Assembly (NCBI RefSeq): GCF_012767755.2
Contig: NZ_AP023189.1
Coordinates: 3,784,001-3,848,000, forward strand
Direction of reading: 5' to 3'
DNA from: Pseudomonas tohonis
GTDB lineage: Bacteria; Pseudomonadota; Gammaproteobacteria; Pseudomonadales; Pseudomonadaceae
Length of the DNA stretch: 64,000 nucleotides
The notes below the pieces were generated by a model. The model worked only from the letters and a program-made list of their open reading frames with translations, had not been told where the DNA came from and ran no database searches. Made by a program: the position numbers and the translations under genes. Of this stretch, positions 45,765-54,862 are shown piece by piece. How positions within the stretch are numbered: the first letter of the stretch is position 1; the number at the start of each line of letters is the position of its first letter.

Positions 45765-46262
45765 CTAGCCCGCCACCGCGCGCAGCTGCGCCCCCTGCCT
45801 GCGCAGGTACAGCACCTGCGCCGTCACCCCCATCACCAGGGCCACCAGCAGCCCGAGTTGGGCACCGATCAGCAGCGGCGCGTGCAGGTCCGTGACGATG
45901 GGGTGGCCATCCGGCACACGGCGCAGCACCTCGGAGACGGTGGGCAGCATGAGGAAAAACGCCGTCACGCTCAGCAGGATGGTTTCCAGGTACAACCCGG
46001 CGCGGCCCAGCGCACGGACGCGCCCTACCCCGTAGCCGGCCAGCAGCAGAGCCAGGGTGAGCAGCGCAATGGCATTGCTCACCGGCTGCCGGGCGATGAG
46101 AAACACCGAGCCGGCCCCGAGCAGCATGAACACCAGGTAGGCCACGCCGGGCCTGGAGCGGGGAACGATGCGGCCGTGACGCACGAACATGTAAGCGGCC
46201 AAGGGAATGGCGGGCAGGCTTCCCAGGGTGTGGAGCCAGCCAAGTGCAGAGATTCCGAACAT
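45765..46262 (-). CDS. Four- or five-helix membrane protein of unknown function
   Basis: 165 residues from the ATG at 46262, chosen because of a very strong GGAGG upstream; a frame open 15 codons further is ignored. Hydrophobic segments lie at about residues 5-25, 38-55, 60-78, 90-110 and 130-150. MFGISALGWLHTLGSLPAIP opens the protein. No family is recognised. It is divergent from the AraC-type gene at 46395 and may be its target. Confidence 0.75.
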   Translation of the reverse strand: MFGISALGWLHTLGSLPAIPLAAYMFVRHGRIVPRSRPGVAYLVFMLLGAGSVFLIARQPVSNAIALLTLALLLAGYGVGRVRALGRAGLYLETILLSVTAFFLMLPTVSEVLRRVPDGHPIVTDLHAPLLIGAQLGLLVALVMGVTAQVLYLRRQGAQLRAVAG

Positions 46263-46394
46263 GGAACACCTCCTTCGGGTTGGATGATCGGCATAGCTCG
46301 TCGCCACGGCGGAAGGAGCCGGAACATTCCGGGCGCCTCCCGTGGCTGGGCTATGCTTGCGGCCCTACGGTAGACAAAGCACGGCCAGGGCTAC

Positions 46395-47318
46395 ATGACC
46401 GATTCACCGGAACACTTGACCATTCTTCCGGAAATGCAGCTGGAAGGTTTCGCCAACGGCGACCTGCTGTCCCAGGTGCTGACCCATATGCGCCTGACCG
46501 GCGACCGCCTGTACTCCGCCACCCTCGCCCCCGGCGAGCGCCTCGTGCTGGACTGCAACAGCGCCCATGTCTGTGTGCTGCAAGGCGGCCAGTTGCACAT
46601 CCAGCGCGACGACCAGCCCGCCACCCAGGTGCAGCCCGGCGATGTGGTCCTGTTGCCCCACACCCTGGAACAGCTGCGGCTCACCGCGGGCGACGGGCCC
46701 ACCACGCTTGCCATCTGCCGCTTCTGGTTCGATGCCGGCAGTTTTCGCGCCATGCTCTTCGCCCTGCCCTGGCTGATCCATATCCGGCAGGCCGAGGCGG
46801 CGCCCTGGTCCGAAGGCCTGCTGCATTTCATGCTGCTGGAGGCCCATGACGTGCAGCCCGGTGGCGCCTTGATGGTGTCGCGGCTGATCGACCTGACCGT
46901 CATTCGCGTGCTGCGTACCTGGGTACAGCAAGGCTCCGCGTCCGGCTGGCTGGGCGGTTTGTCCGATGCACGCATCGCCCGAGTGCTGCGGGCCATCCAC
47001 GAGCAGCCCAGGCAACAGTGGCGAATCGAGGCACTGGCGAAGCTGGCGGGCATGTCGCGCTCCAGCTTCTGCGAACGCTTCAACGCCCTGGTGGGGCGTG
47101 CGCCCCTGCGCTACCAGAACGAATGGCGGCTGACGCTGGCCAGAAGCATGCTGGCCACGCAGGCCAGCCGTATCGGCGATGTGGGTTTTGCCGTGGGCTA
47201 TGAATCCGAGGCGGCGTTCAGCCGCGCCTACAAGGCCTTCTTCGGCCGCTCGCCCCGGGACGACCACCCCGCCCGCCCCGGGGACGCCCTCACCCGCCGG
47301 GAGCCTGCGCCAAGGTGA
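46395..47318 (+). CDS. AraC-type regulator with N-terminal cupin domain
   Basis: 307 residues. A cupin-like ligand domain of the cupin_6 kind comes first (LYSATLAPGERLVLDC, HVCVLQGGQLHI, QPGDVVLLPHTLEQL). Two helix-turn-helix units follow (WRIEALAKLAGMSRSSFCERFNALVG and RIGDVGFAVGYESEAAFSRAYKAFFG). Such proteins often activate a divergent membrane or redox gene. The leftward membrane protein gene starts 132 bases away. Confidence 0.9.
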   Translation: MTDSPEHLTILPEMQLEGFANGDLLSQVLTHMRLTGDRLYSATLAPGERLVLDCNSAHVCVLQGGQLHIQRDDQPATQVQPGDVVLLPHTLEQLRLTAGDGPTTLAICRFWFDAGSFRAMLFALPWLIHIRQAEAAPWSEGLLHFMLLEAHDVQPGGALMVSRLIDLTVIRVLRTWVQQGSASGWLGGLSDARIARVLRAIHEQPRQQWRIEALAKLAGMSRSSFCERFNALVGRAPLRYQNEWRLTLARSMLATQASRIGDVGFAVGYESEAAFSRAYKAFFGRSPRDDHPARPGDALTRREPAPR

Positions 47319-47367
47319 GTGCAGTGCCACCGCGCAGGACGGGCATCCGGCCGGGTGGGGCTCCGGC

Positions 47368-48141
47368 CTACGCCGTCGGCACCGTACCGCCGTCGATCAC
47401 GAACTCGGTGCCCGTGATCGACGCCGCACGTGGCGACGCCAGAAACGCAATCAGCTCGGCCACCTCGGCGGGCTTGGCCGGACGGCCCAGGGGGATGCCG
47501 CCCAATGAATCCATGATCAGTTGCTTGCCGCCTTCGTAGTCGGTGCCGGCTTCCTGCGCCAGCCGTTCGGCCAGTGCCACCGAGGCCTCTGTCTCGACCC
47601 AGCCGGGCGACACCCGAACCACTCGCACGCCCTTGGGCGACACCTCCTTGGACAGGCTCTTGCTGTAGGTGGACAGCGCCGCCTTGGCCGCTGCATACGC
47701 CGTGGTGGCCTCGGGTAGCGGCAGGCGGTTCTGGATGGACGTGACGTGGATGATCACGCCGGCCCTGCGCTGCAGCATGTCCGGCAGCAACGCGCGGTCC
47801 AGCCGCACCGCCGGAAACAGATTCAGGTCCAGTTCGTTCCGCCACTCGTCTTCGCCCAACGCGGCAAATCCGCCGCCAGGGGCGGAGGAGCCGCCGAGCA
47901 CATGCACGATGACATCGACGCCGCCCAGGCGCTCCCGGGTGGCCGCCGCCAATGCGTCACACCCTTGCGTGGTCGTCAGGTCCGCCGCGAAGAACACCTC
48001 TCGCGGCGTGTCCTCCGTAGCCTGCCGCGCCGAAGTCAGGACCTTGGCGCCCTCCTCCAGCAGCAGTCTCACGACGGCGCTGCCTACGCCTTTGGTGCCG
48101 CCGGTGACCAGGATTCGTTTGCCGCTCAGGTCAAGGTTCAT
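47368..48141 (-). CDS. Short-chain dehydrogenase/reductase
   Basis: 257 residues from the ATG at 48141, which has GAGAGGA about eight bases upstream. Classical [15 protein letters not shown] for NAD(P), [12 protein letters not shown], Ser in [14 protein letters not shown] for Tyr-Lys and a terminal IDGGTVPTA. The substrate is unknown. A LysR gene lies divergently 118 bases away and is the likely regulator, an arrangement very common for SDR genes in pseudomonads. Confidence 0.9.
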   Translation of the reverse strand: MNLDLSGKRILVTGGTKGVGSAVVRLLLEEGAKVLTSARQATEDTPREVFFAADLTTTQGCDALAAATRERLGGVDVIVHVLGGSSAPGGGFAALGEDEWRNELDLNLFPAVRLDRALLPDMLQRRAGVIIHVTSIQNRLPLPEATTAYAAAKAALSTYSKSLSKEVSPKGVRVVRVSPGWVETEASVALAERLAQEAGTDYEGGKQLIMDSLGGIPLGRPAKPAEVAELIAFLASPRAASITGTEFVIDGGTVPTA

Positions 48142-48259
48142 GGCCTGTGTCCTCTCGTTGGGGAAGGTGGATGGAACGAGAGCCATCTTGCTGCGCCCTG
48201 GATTGCTTGCTCAACTGGGACAACCGTTAACGAGTCATCCCATATTTCTGGACAATCCT

Positions 48260-49156
48260 ATGTCAGACCCTCGCATCGGCCTCCACGAACTGGAAGCGGT
48301 CATGGCCGTGGCACGCCGGGGATCGTTCCGCCAGGCGGCGGTCGATCTCGATATCTCGACCACCGCGCTCAGCCACACCATCGCCAAGTTGGAAGCGAGC
48401 CTGGAAACGCGGCTTTTCAACCGCACCACGCGCAGCGTGTCGCTGACCGAGGCCGGCGAGATGTTCCTCGAACAGGTGGGGCCGGCCTTGCAGGATGTGC
48501 GTTCGGGGCTGGACGCGGTGCGCTCGCACAACGCAGGGCCGGCGGGCGTACTGCGCATCAACGCATTCGCCAGCGCCGCCCGTGCGGTGCTGCTGCCATT
48601 GGTGCTGGAGTTCTTGCAGCGCCACCCCCAGGTGCATGTCGATCTGGTGACGGAGGAGCGCCTAGTCGACATCGTTGCCGACGGGTTCGACCTCGGCGTG
48701 CGAGCGGCGGGCCTGGTGCCCAGCGACATGATCGTGATCCCCCTGGGCCAGCCGCAACGCTACGCCGTGGTGGGCACCCCCGACTACCTTGCCGCGCACG
48801 GCCGCCCACTCAACCCGACGGACCTGGCCCGGCATGCCTGCTTGCGAATCCGTTTACCCAACGGGGCGATCTTCCCCTGGCAGTTCGAGCATGATGGCGA
48901 GGTCATCCGCCTGGATGTGCACGGCCCGCTCACCCTGGACGAGCCCGGCGTGGCGAAGGCAGCGGTGCAGGCCGGCATCGGGCTCGGCTTTTTCATGGAG
49001 CAGGACGTCAGGGAGGAAATCGAATCGGGCCAGTTCGAACGGGTCCTGCACGCCTGGACGCCACCGCGCGACAAGCTGTGCCTGTACTACGCCAACAGGC
49101 GCAATCCGTCGGCGGCACTCAAGGCCTTCATTGCCCTGGCCCGCGCCGCCGTCTAG
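48260..49156 (+). CDS. LysR-family regulator, divergent from the SDR gene
   Basis: 298 residues from the ATG at 48260. The frame is open far upstream (to about 47670) through the opposite strand of the SDR gene, but only the segment from [17 protein letters not shown] on is protein-like. The helix-turn-helix reads [27 protein letters not shown], then [17 protein letters not shown] LysR ligand domain follows. No clear ribosome site is present, so leaderless or weak translation is possible. Confidence 0.87.
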   Translation: MSDPRIGLHELEAVMAVARRGSFRQAAVDLDISTTALSHTIAKLEASLETRLFNRTTRSVSLTEAGEMFLEQVGPALQDVRSGLDAVRSHNAGPAGVLRINAFASAARAVLLPLVLEFLQRHPQVHVDLVTEERLVDIVADGFDLGVRAAGLVPSDMIVIPLGQPQRYAVVGTPDYLAAHGRPLNPTDLARHACLRIRLPNGAIFPWQFEHDGEVIRLDVHGPLTLDEPGVAKAAVQAGIGLGFFMEQDVREEIESGQFERVLHAWTPPRDKLCLYYANRRNPSAALKAFIALARAAV

Positions 49157-49169
49157 TCCACGGCGGCCT

Positions 49170-50609
49170 TCAGGCGATCAGCCCCAGCGTCAGCCCTTTC
49201 AGCGTCGCCGCCGCCCGGGTGGAGCACCCCAGCTTGCGAAAGATGCTTTCCATGTGCGTGCGCACGGTACTCGGGCTGATGGCCAGGTTGCGCGCCACCT
49301 CCTTGTTGCTGGCGCCCTGGCTGATCTCGAGAAGAATCCGGCATTCACGCGGGGTCAGCAGTGCGCTTCTAGGCTGGGTGAAGGTGCGTTCGCCACGGGC
49401 GGCGGCGATCACTGCCTCGCAGATTTCCTCATCGAACAGGCCACGGCGGGCATCCTGCTTGAGCAGCCTGGCGGCATCGGCCTCGCCGTGCGCGGTGCGC
49501 CAGGGCCTGGTACCGCGCAATGCCACCCACGCCACGGCAGTGGCCAGCAGGCGGTTCTCGACGCACAGCGCTTCCGCCCGTGCCCCCCGGTAGTAGCCGC
49601 TGCCGTCGAGACGTTCGTAGGCATGGGCAGCGATCTCGCCCGGCATGTTCAGTTCGCGGATGGACCGGGTCGCCTTTTGCGTCCAGTACGGCACCAGGTG
49701 CACACGCTCGGCAGCGCCGTACGGCAACGGCCCGGTGGTATTCCAGACGTGGTTGGAAACGGCCGCCCGGCCCAGGCCATGGATAAGCGCGGCCTTGCCG
49801 ATTTCCGCCCGCCTGGGCTCGGCCACCCCCCACAAGCGGGCGGCCTCCGTGGCGACATGGGCCACCTGCCGCGAATGCCCTGCCAGCCACGGCAGCTTGA
49901 GATCGATCACATCGCCCACCAGGCTCAGGCACACGGGGCGTTCGCTGTCGGCATCACCCGGCTCATCGGCCATGCCGTCCAGCGCGGCCAGCCATTGCCT
50001 GGCATCTTTCACCAGCAGGTTGGCGAGGTCGGCCGGGTAGCGTCGGTCCGCCTGCTCGCCGATCCACGCCAGCGCCGCCTCCACGCCGTGGGCGCGGCTG
50101 AGAATATCCAGGTCCCCGGCGAGCACCACCAGGTAGGCCGCCTCCGGGATGTGTTCGTGGGTCAGCCCCATCGGCCTGCCGCTGCCATCGAAGGTTTCGA
50201 AGACCCGGCTCAGCGCGGTCTGCACGGCGGCGCCCAGCTCCAGCGTCCTGGCGATTTCGCTGGCCACTTCGCAATGCACCACGGCGAGCGGTGCCGCCTT
50301 GTGCACGGCGTTCATGTCGTCGGCGTTCAGCGTGCCGTCCAGCATCGCGCGGCGGCCGTCCACATCGTCACCCAGAAGGTGGGCAAACCCGTCGGCGTTG
50401 GCCGTGCAGCCCGACCAGCGCAGCAAGGCCACCTGCTCGATCTCCCTCACCTGCCCGGGGTCGGCCCGCCTCGCCTGCGCCAGCTGCCCGGCCAGTTGCG
50501 CCACGCGCAGGGAGTGCCCCAGCGGCTGGCCCATGCTGAGGTCACCGACCTGGGCGATGGCCGCCAGTGCTGCGTTCAGGGAAACCTCGTATCGCGGTGC
50601 GCTATCCAT
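49170..50609 (-). CDS. LuxR-type regulator fused to two degenerate HD-like domains
   Basis: 479 residues. Residues 1-190 and 210-400 look like two related HD/HD-GYP-type units: the first ends with FETFDGSGRPMGL, the second contains WLAGHSRQVAHVA, LIHGLGRA and ERLDGSGYYRG. In true HD-GYP phosphodiesterases these would be HxxxVA, HD and GYP; here HD is HG and GYP is GYY, so catalysis is doubtful. A complete LuxR helix-turn-helix ends the protein (LTPRECRILLEISQGASNKEVARNLAISPSTVRTHMESIF). A regulator that binds a ligand or nucleotide with its HD-like part is a reasonable reading. Confidence 0.85.
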   Translation of the reverse strand: MDSAPRYEVSLNAALAAIAQVGDLSMGQPLGHSLRVAQLAGQLAQARRADPGQVREIEQVALLRWSGCTANADGFAHLLGDDVDGRRAMLDGTLNADDMNAVHKAAPLAVVHCEVASEIARTLELGAAVQTALSRVFETFDGSGRPMGLTHEHIPEAAYLVVLAGDLDILSRAHGVEAALAWIGEQADRRYPADLANLLVKDARQWLAALDGMADEPGDADSERPVCLSLVGDVIDLKLPWLAGHSRQVAHVATEAARLWGVAEPRRAEIGKAALIHGLGRAAVSNHVWNTTGPLPYGAAERVHLVPYWTQKATRSIRELNMPGEIAAHAYERLDGSGYYRGARAEALCVENRLLATAVAWVALRGTRPWRTAHGEADAARLLKQDARRGLFDEEICEAVIAAARGERTFTQPRSALLTPRECRILLEISQGASNKEVARNLAISPSTVRTHMESIFRKLGCSTRAAATLKGLTLGLIA

Positions 50610-50695
50610 GAAAACTCCCCGGCTCGGATAAATGACCGATATCGGCCTTGCAGGCCCATCAGCAAACTGAAGCTCCCTACACAGGAGCCACCCCC

Positions 50696-51469
50696 ATGAA
50701 AACGTTCAACACTCGCATCGCCACCCTCGCCCTCGCCATGGCTACCACCCTGGGTGCGAGCATCAGCCACGCCGAGAGTACCCCGCCTTCGGTGGTGATC
50801 GTACACGGCGCCTTCGCCGACGGTTCGGACTGGGCCAAGGTGGTTCCGCTGCTACAGGCCAAGGGCATCGCGGTGACCGTCGTGCAGAACCCCCTCACCT
50901 CCCTGGCCGATGACGTCGCCGCCACTCAGCGCGCACTGCGCAACCAGCCGGGCAAGGTGGTGCTGGTCGGCCACTCGTGGGGCGGTACCGTGATCAGCGA
51001 AGCGGGTGACCAGAACAACGTCGGTGCACTGGTGTACGTGGCCGCGTTCGCACCCGAGGCCGGGCAGATCAGCGGCGAACAGGGCAAGGGCGCGCCGACG
51101 CCGCCCGGCATCAGCCAGATCAAGCCCGATGCCAACGGCTTTCTCTACCTGACGCCGGAGGGCATGGCCAAGGACTTCGCCCAGGACCTGCCGGCTGAGC
51201 AGACGGCCGTGATGACCGCGACACAAGGGCCGATTCGCGCTTCCGCATTCGAGGAAAAGACCACGGTCGCGGCCTGGAAGACCAAGCCCTCCTGGTACGT
51301 ACTGGCCAGCGAAGACCGCATGATCCACCCCGATGTACAGCGCTCGTCCGCCAAGCGCATCGGCGCCCGGCTGACCGAGCTGCACAGCAGCCATGTGCCG
51401 CAACAGTCGCAACCCGCCGATGTCGCTGCGGTCATTCTCAAGGCGGTGGACAGCGTCGCCGGCCAGTGA
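50696..51469 (+). CDS. Periplasmic alpha/beta hydrolase
   Basis: 257 residues. A Sec signal peptide is clear (MKTFNTRIATLALAMATTLGASISHA, cut before ESTPPS). The mature protein carries VVIVHGAFADGSDW, the nucleophile elbow GHSWGG, an acid in LASEDRMIHP and His in HSSHVPQ. This matches exported hydrolases often annotated as salicylate esterase-like or EstC-like. The ATG follows CAGGAG. It is divergent from the HD-like/LuxR gene 86 bases away and may be regulated by it. Confidence 0.88.
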   Translation: MKTFNTRIATLALAMATTLGASISHAESTPPSVVIVHGAFADGSDWAKVVPLLQAKGIAVTVVQNPLTSLADDVAATQRALRNQPGKVVLVGHSWGGTVISEAGDQNNVGALVYVAAFAPEAGQISGEQGKGAPTPPGISQIKPDANGFLYLTPEGMAKDFAQDLPAEQTAVMTATQGPIRASAFEEKTTVAAWKTKPSWYVLASEDRMIHPDVQRSSAKRIGARLTELHSSHVPQQSQPADVAAVILKAVDSVAGQ

Positions 51470-51576
51470 TCGGCGCCGCCGGAACCTGGGCGCCCATGCG
51501 GGCGAAGGGGGCTATCGGGCTGCAGGAACGCAGCCCGATAGCGGACCCGGAGGCGATCCGAGCCGCTGCGAGTGGA

Positions 51577-52839
51577 TCAGTTGGGAAGCATGTCCACCAG
51601 GAGGCGCAGGTAGGACGTCATGGTCTGGCCACCCAGGGTGCCCTTGTAGCCCTGGCTGTCGAACTGGGTGCTCTTGACCAGGTTGACGCGGTAGCGTGGG
51701 TTGGTTTCATAGGTGCGCCCCAGCGTGCTGGTCGAACGGCTGTTGAAGAGATCGGCACTGACGGTGACGAACTCGCGCGGCTTGCGCCGGCCGTTGGCGC
51801 CACTGTTGTTGGGGCTGCTGAAGATGTCGCCGGTGGCCGTCATCGCGCTGCTGTACTGCTCGCGACCGCGCAGGCTGGTCTTGCCGCTGGCAATCACGTA
51901 CTGGCCTGTCTGCGGGCGGTACTTGTCGCCACTGGTCAGGTAGCTGGCCAGCACATCGTACAGGGCCCAGCTGCTGCCACCGCCGAGTTCGGCATTGCGC
52001 AGGTCGAAGACGAATACGCCCCCGGTGCCGATCACCTCCATCTCCACCTGGCCGAGGCTGGCGTTGTTCTGCACCAGCAGGCCGGTGTTCTCGTCGACGC
52101 CGAAGGCGAAGGGGACGCCGGTGTAGTCGGCCAGGCGCACGATGCGGCCCTGGCGGCCGCGCTCGCTGAAGTGGGTATCGAGCAGGCCGTAGTCGAAGAA
52201 GCCGAAGCCGCCGTCCGGGTCATAGGAGAGGTCATCGCCGGACGGGGTCGTGTAGGGGCCGTAGCGCAGCGCTTCATAGCTCTCCCCGCCCGTGACCATC
52301 GGGCCGTCGACCATGATCGCCGTGCCGGCACTGGTGCCGGCCAGCACGGCACCGGCGGCATACCGACTGCGGATGGCCGCCAGTGCCGGCGAATCACCGC
52401 GACTGGCCGTCTGCAGGGTCTGGACCAGGCGCGACTGGTCGCCACCGCCGAAGAAGAAGCCGGTCATGCCGTTGATCTGGCTGATCACGGTCGGGTTGGC
52501 GTTGTTGGCGATAGTGTCCAGGTCGATGGGAATCCACTCTGCCTTCACGGCGCCATAGCTCTTCAGCAGATTGGCGTAGTAGAGGCCGTTCGCCCTGGCG
52601 TTGGCGGCATTCGCCGTCCCGGCATCCGGGTCCTGACTTTCCGGGATGGAGGCGGCGGTGATGACGCCGATCCTGGCCTGGCCGCTGCCGCCGGCCAGCT
52701 GGATGAAGCGTTGGTAGATGGCGCTGTTGTCGTCCTTGAGGCCCCCGCCGACCAGAAGCAGCGCACCGGCCGCATGACCCAGCCCTGGAACCAGGGCGAC
52801 CAGCAGGACGACGTGGCGACACAATTTACTCAGTCTCAT
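51577..52839 (-). CDS. cphE: Exported cyanophycinase (peptidase S51), CphE-type
   Basis: 420 residues from the ATG at 52839, with GGAGAA upstream; the frame extends further but without a signal sequence. The signal peptide is MRLSKLCRHVVLLVALVPGLGHA. The nucleophile lies in LAGTSAGTAIM, with GGGDQSRL before it and LLDTHFSERGRQGRIVRL after it, where the SERGRQGR block matches the substrate-binding part of known cyanophycinases. The His loop reads DTHF, not the common DQHF. The enzyme would cut cyanophycin outside the cytoplasm to beta-Asp-Arg dipeptides. An extra C-terminal part of about 100 residues (FVTVSADLFNSRS) ends with SYLRLLVDMLPN. It follows the porin gene but a terminator intervenes. 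Confidence 0.9.
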   Translation of the reverse strand: MRLSKLCRHVVLLVALVPGLGHAAGALLLVGGGLKDDNSAIYQRFIQLAGGSGQARIGVITAASIPESQDPDAGTANAANARANGLYYANLLKSYGAVKAEWIPIDLDTIANNANPTVISQINGMTGFFFGGGDQSRLVQTLQTASRGDSPALAAIRSRYAAGAVLAGTSAGTAIMVDGPMVTGGESYEALRYGPYTTPSGDDLSYDPDGGFGFFDYGLLDTHFSERGRQGRIVRLADYTGVPFAFGVDENTGLLVQNNASLGQVEMEVIGTGGVFVFDLRNAELGGGSSWALYDVLASYLTSGDKYRPQTGQYVIASGKTSLRGREQYSSAMTATGDIFSSPNNSGANGRRKPREFVTVSADLFNSRSTSTLGRTYETNPRYRVNLVKSTQFDSQGYKGTLGGQTMTSYLRLLVDMLPN

Positions 52840-52950
52840 CTTCAGTTCTCCGTGGCTGCAGTCAGCTGCAGCGTCGTTGTGGATGTTGTGCAACGGGTAC
52901 TGCGAAAACGGCGGACCGCAGGCAGGGCATTCCCATGAGCGTCGCCCCGT

Positions 52951-52976
52951 GGAAAAAAAGGCGCCGGGCAGGCGCC
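52951..52976 (-). terminator. Rho-independent terminator after the OprD-family gene
   Basis: On the minus strand GGCGCC-TGCCC-GGCGCC is followed by seven T. It lies about 115 bases past the porin stop and before the CphE-type gene, whose start is at 52839. The cphE gene therefore probably has its own promoter in 52840-52950, or depends on read-through. Confidence 0.75.
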
Positions 52977-53089
52977 CCAAGGCCAAAGGAGCAATCGAGC
53001 GGACCTTGCAATCGAAGCGGCCGGCATCCGTGCCCGAGGGACGGCGGCCGGCGCCCTGGAAACGGCCCGCGAGCGCGCGGGCCACAGCG

Positions 53090-54385
53090 TCAGAGGATGC
53101 TCAGCGGGTAGTCGACGATCACGCGGAACTCATGCAGGTCCCCCTCGCCCTGGTCCTCGTTGGCGTAGTGGAAGGCCTGGCGCAGGCGCACCGAAAGATC
53201 CTTGGCCGGCCCGTCCTGGACGACGTACTTGATGTCGATGTCGGTCTCGCTGTGCTCGCCGTCCTCGCCGTAGAAGCCGGCGTAGCCGCCGTTCGCATCC
53301 GCATCGGTGCCGTCGATGTCGGTGCCCTTGACGTAGGTGACCTTGGTGGTCAGGCCGGGCACGCCGAGGCCGGCCCAGTCGTAGCCGTAGCCGATGCGCC
53401 AGGACCGCTCGTTGGGCGCGTTGAAATCGGAGAACTGCATGGAGTTGGAGAGGAAGATCGAATCGCCTCCCACATAGTCGAACGGGGTGTCGCCGTCGAC
53501 GCGCTGGTAGGCCAGCAGGATGGAGTGCGAACCCAGCGCGTAGGTGGCCGCCAGGCTGTAGGTGGTGTTGCTGATGTCGCCCTGCAGGGCATCGCCCGTG
53601 TCGCCGGTGCGGTACAGGTTGAAATCGACGTTCAGGCTCTGCCCTTCGCTGATGCCCAGGGTGTAGTTGAGGTTGCCGTAGTACTGGTTCCAGGTGTCTT
53701 CGAAGCGCGAGGCATACAACGCCACGGACAGGTCATCGCTGACGGCGTAGGAGCCGCCGGCGAAGTCGATGGTCTTGCCGACCTCACCACTGCCGTAGTT
53801 GAGGTACAGCTCTTCGTCGCTGTTGGTCGAGTTGCGGTTGTTGTAGGCGGTGAAGTGACCGGCCTCCAGGGCCAGGCCCTCGATCTCGCCGCTGGCGATA
53901 TGGAAACCCGTCGCGGTTTCCGGCAGCAGGCGGCTGTGCGCCGTGGCGAACACCGGCGCCTCGGTGCGCATCTCGCCGTACTTGAGGGTCGTCTTCGAGA
54001 TCCGCAGCTTCGCCGCCCCGCCGGCCTCGCCGTACTCATCCTGCGCGCGCCCCTCGTCGCTGATCGGCAGCAGGCCCGTGCCGGCCCGACCACGGCCGCT
54101 GTCGAGCTTGATCCCCAGGTAGCCATAGGCATCGACCCCGAAGCCGACAGGCCCCTGGGTGAAGCCCGAGGCGAACTCGGCCATCACGCCATGGGCCCAC
54201 TCCTCGCGGTAGCTCTGGCTACCGGGCTGGTTCTTGAAATCGCGGTTGAAGTAGTAGTTGCGATTGAGCAGCTTCAGCGCGCTGTCGTCGACGAAGCCCT
54301 TGGACTCGGCCTGGCCGGCAACGGCCAGCTGACTCCCGGCCGCAGCGACCGCCAGTGCGAGACAACTCAGTTTCACGAGGTTCAT
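53090..54385 (-). CDS. OprD-family outer-membrane porin
   Basis: 431 residues. The signal peptide is MNLVKLSCLALAVAAAGSQLAVA. The mature protein begins with the OprD signature FVDDSALKLLNRNYYFNRDF and continues with GFTQGPVGFGVDAYGYLGIKLD, RISKTTLKYGEMR and many amphipathic strands, ending in a short strand (FRVIVDYPLSIL) as in 18-stranded OprD barrels. OprD porins pass basic amino acids and dipeptides or other small organic ions. Its place between two cyanophycinase genes suggests that it imports beta-Asp-Arg or arginine. Confidence 0.93.
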   Translation of the reverse strand: MNLVKLSCLALAVAAAGSQLAVAGQAESKGFVDDSALKLLNRNYYFNRDFKNQPGSQSYREEWAHGVMAEFASGFTQGPVGFGVDAYGYLGIKLDSGRGRAGTGLLPISDEGRAQDEYGEAGGAAKLRISKTTLKYGEMRTEAPVFATAHSRLLPETATGFHIASGEIEGLALEAGHFTAYNNRNSTNSDEELYLNYGSGEVGKTIDFAGGSYAVSDDLSVALYASRFEDTWNQYYGNLNYTLGISEGQSLNVDFNLYRTGDTGDALQGDISNTTYSLAATYALGSHSILLAYQRVDGDTPFDYVGGDSIFLSNSMQFSDFNAPNERSWRIGYGYDWAGLGVPGLTTKVTYVKGTDIDGTDADANGGYAGFYGEDGEHSETDIDIKYVVQDGPAKDLSVRLRQAFHYANEDQGEGDLHEFRVIVDYPLSIL

Positions 54386-54450
54386 GCCTTACTCCGTTCT
54401 TGGTGTTGTTGTGGTGGCTGGGCCCTCGGGCCCTTTCTGGTTTTGCCCGG

Positions 54451-54777
54451 TCAGGCGAAGAGCTCCGCCGTCAGCACGTCCGGGCGCCGGCCCTGGCTGA
54501 TCACCTCCTCCAGGCACAGGGTCGACTCGCCATCGGGCCAGCAGACGAAGTAACCCGCGGCCTTCCTCGGGCTCTTCAGCTTGAATTTCCACTCGCGTTC
54601 GGAGAGCTCGCCGACATCCCGCAGGCGTTGCTGCAGCTCGATCACCGCGAAGAAACCGTCACGGGTCTCGACACGCTCCAGCACGCGGGCCCCGGCGTCG
54701 TGGAGGACCTGGTCGGCGATCTCGTGGTCGTGCAGCAGCTTGTCCAGGGCGAACAGCTCCAGGTTGTTCAATTGCAT
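54451..54777 (-). CDS. Hypothetical protein within the cyanophycin locus
   Basis: 108 residues, soluble, without a signal peptide. The text MQLNNLELFALDKLLHDHEI opens it, and EWKFKLKSPRKAAGYFVCWPDGES occurs later. One cysteine. No domain is recognised. It lies 65 bases upstream of the porin gene and 85 bases downstream of the SLH-cyanophycinase gene, all on the minus strand, so one transcript from the divergent promoter at 56.7 kb is likely. Confidence 0.7.
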   Translation of the reverse strand: MQLNNLELFALDKLLHDHEIADQVLHDAGARVLERVETRDGFFAVIELQQRLRDVGELSEREWKFKLKSPRKAAGYFVCWPDGESTLCLEEVISQGRRPDVLTAELFA

Positions 54778-54862
54778 CGGTGCCTCTCGTTTGGGATTTC
54801 ACGGGCAAAGGCTGTCCGTCCGCCCCGTCACGACGGGGCGAAGCAGGTTTCGGAACAGGGGG

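Noticed and set aside
47669..48259. N-terminal extension of the LysR gene by about 197 codons
   Set aside because: It is antisense to the SDR gene, has no protein-like features, and the LysR domain begins only after the ATG at 48260.
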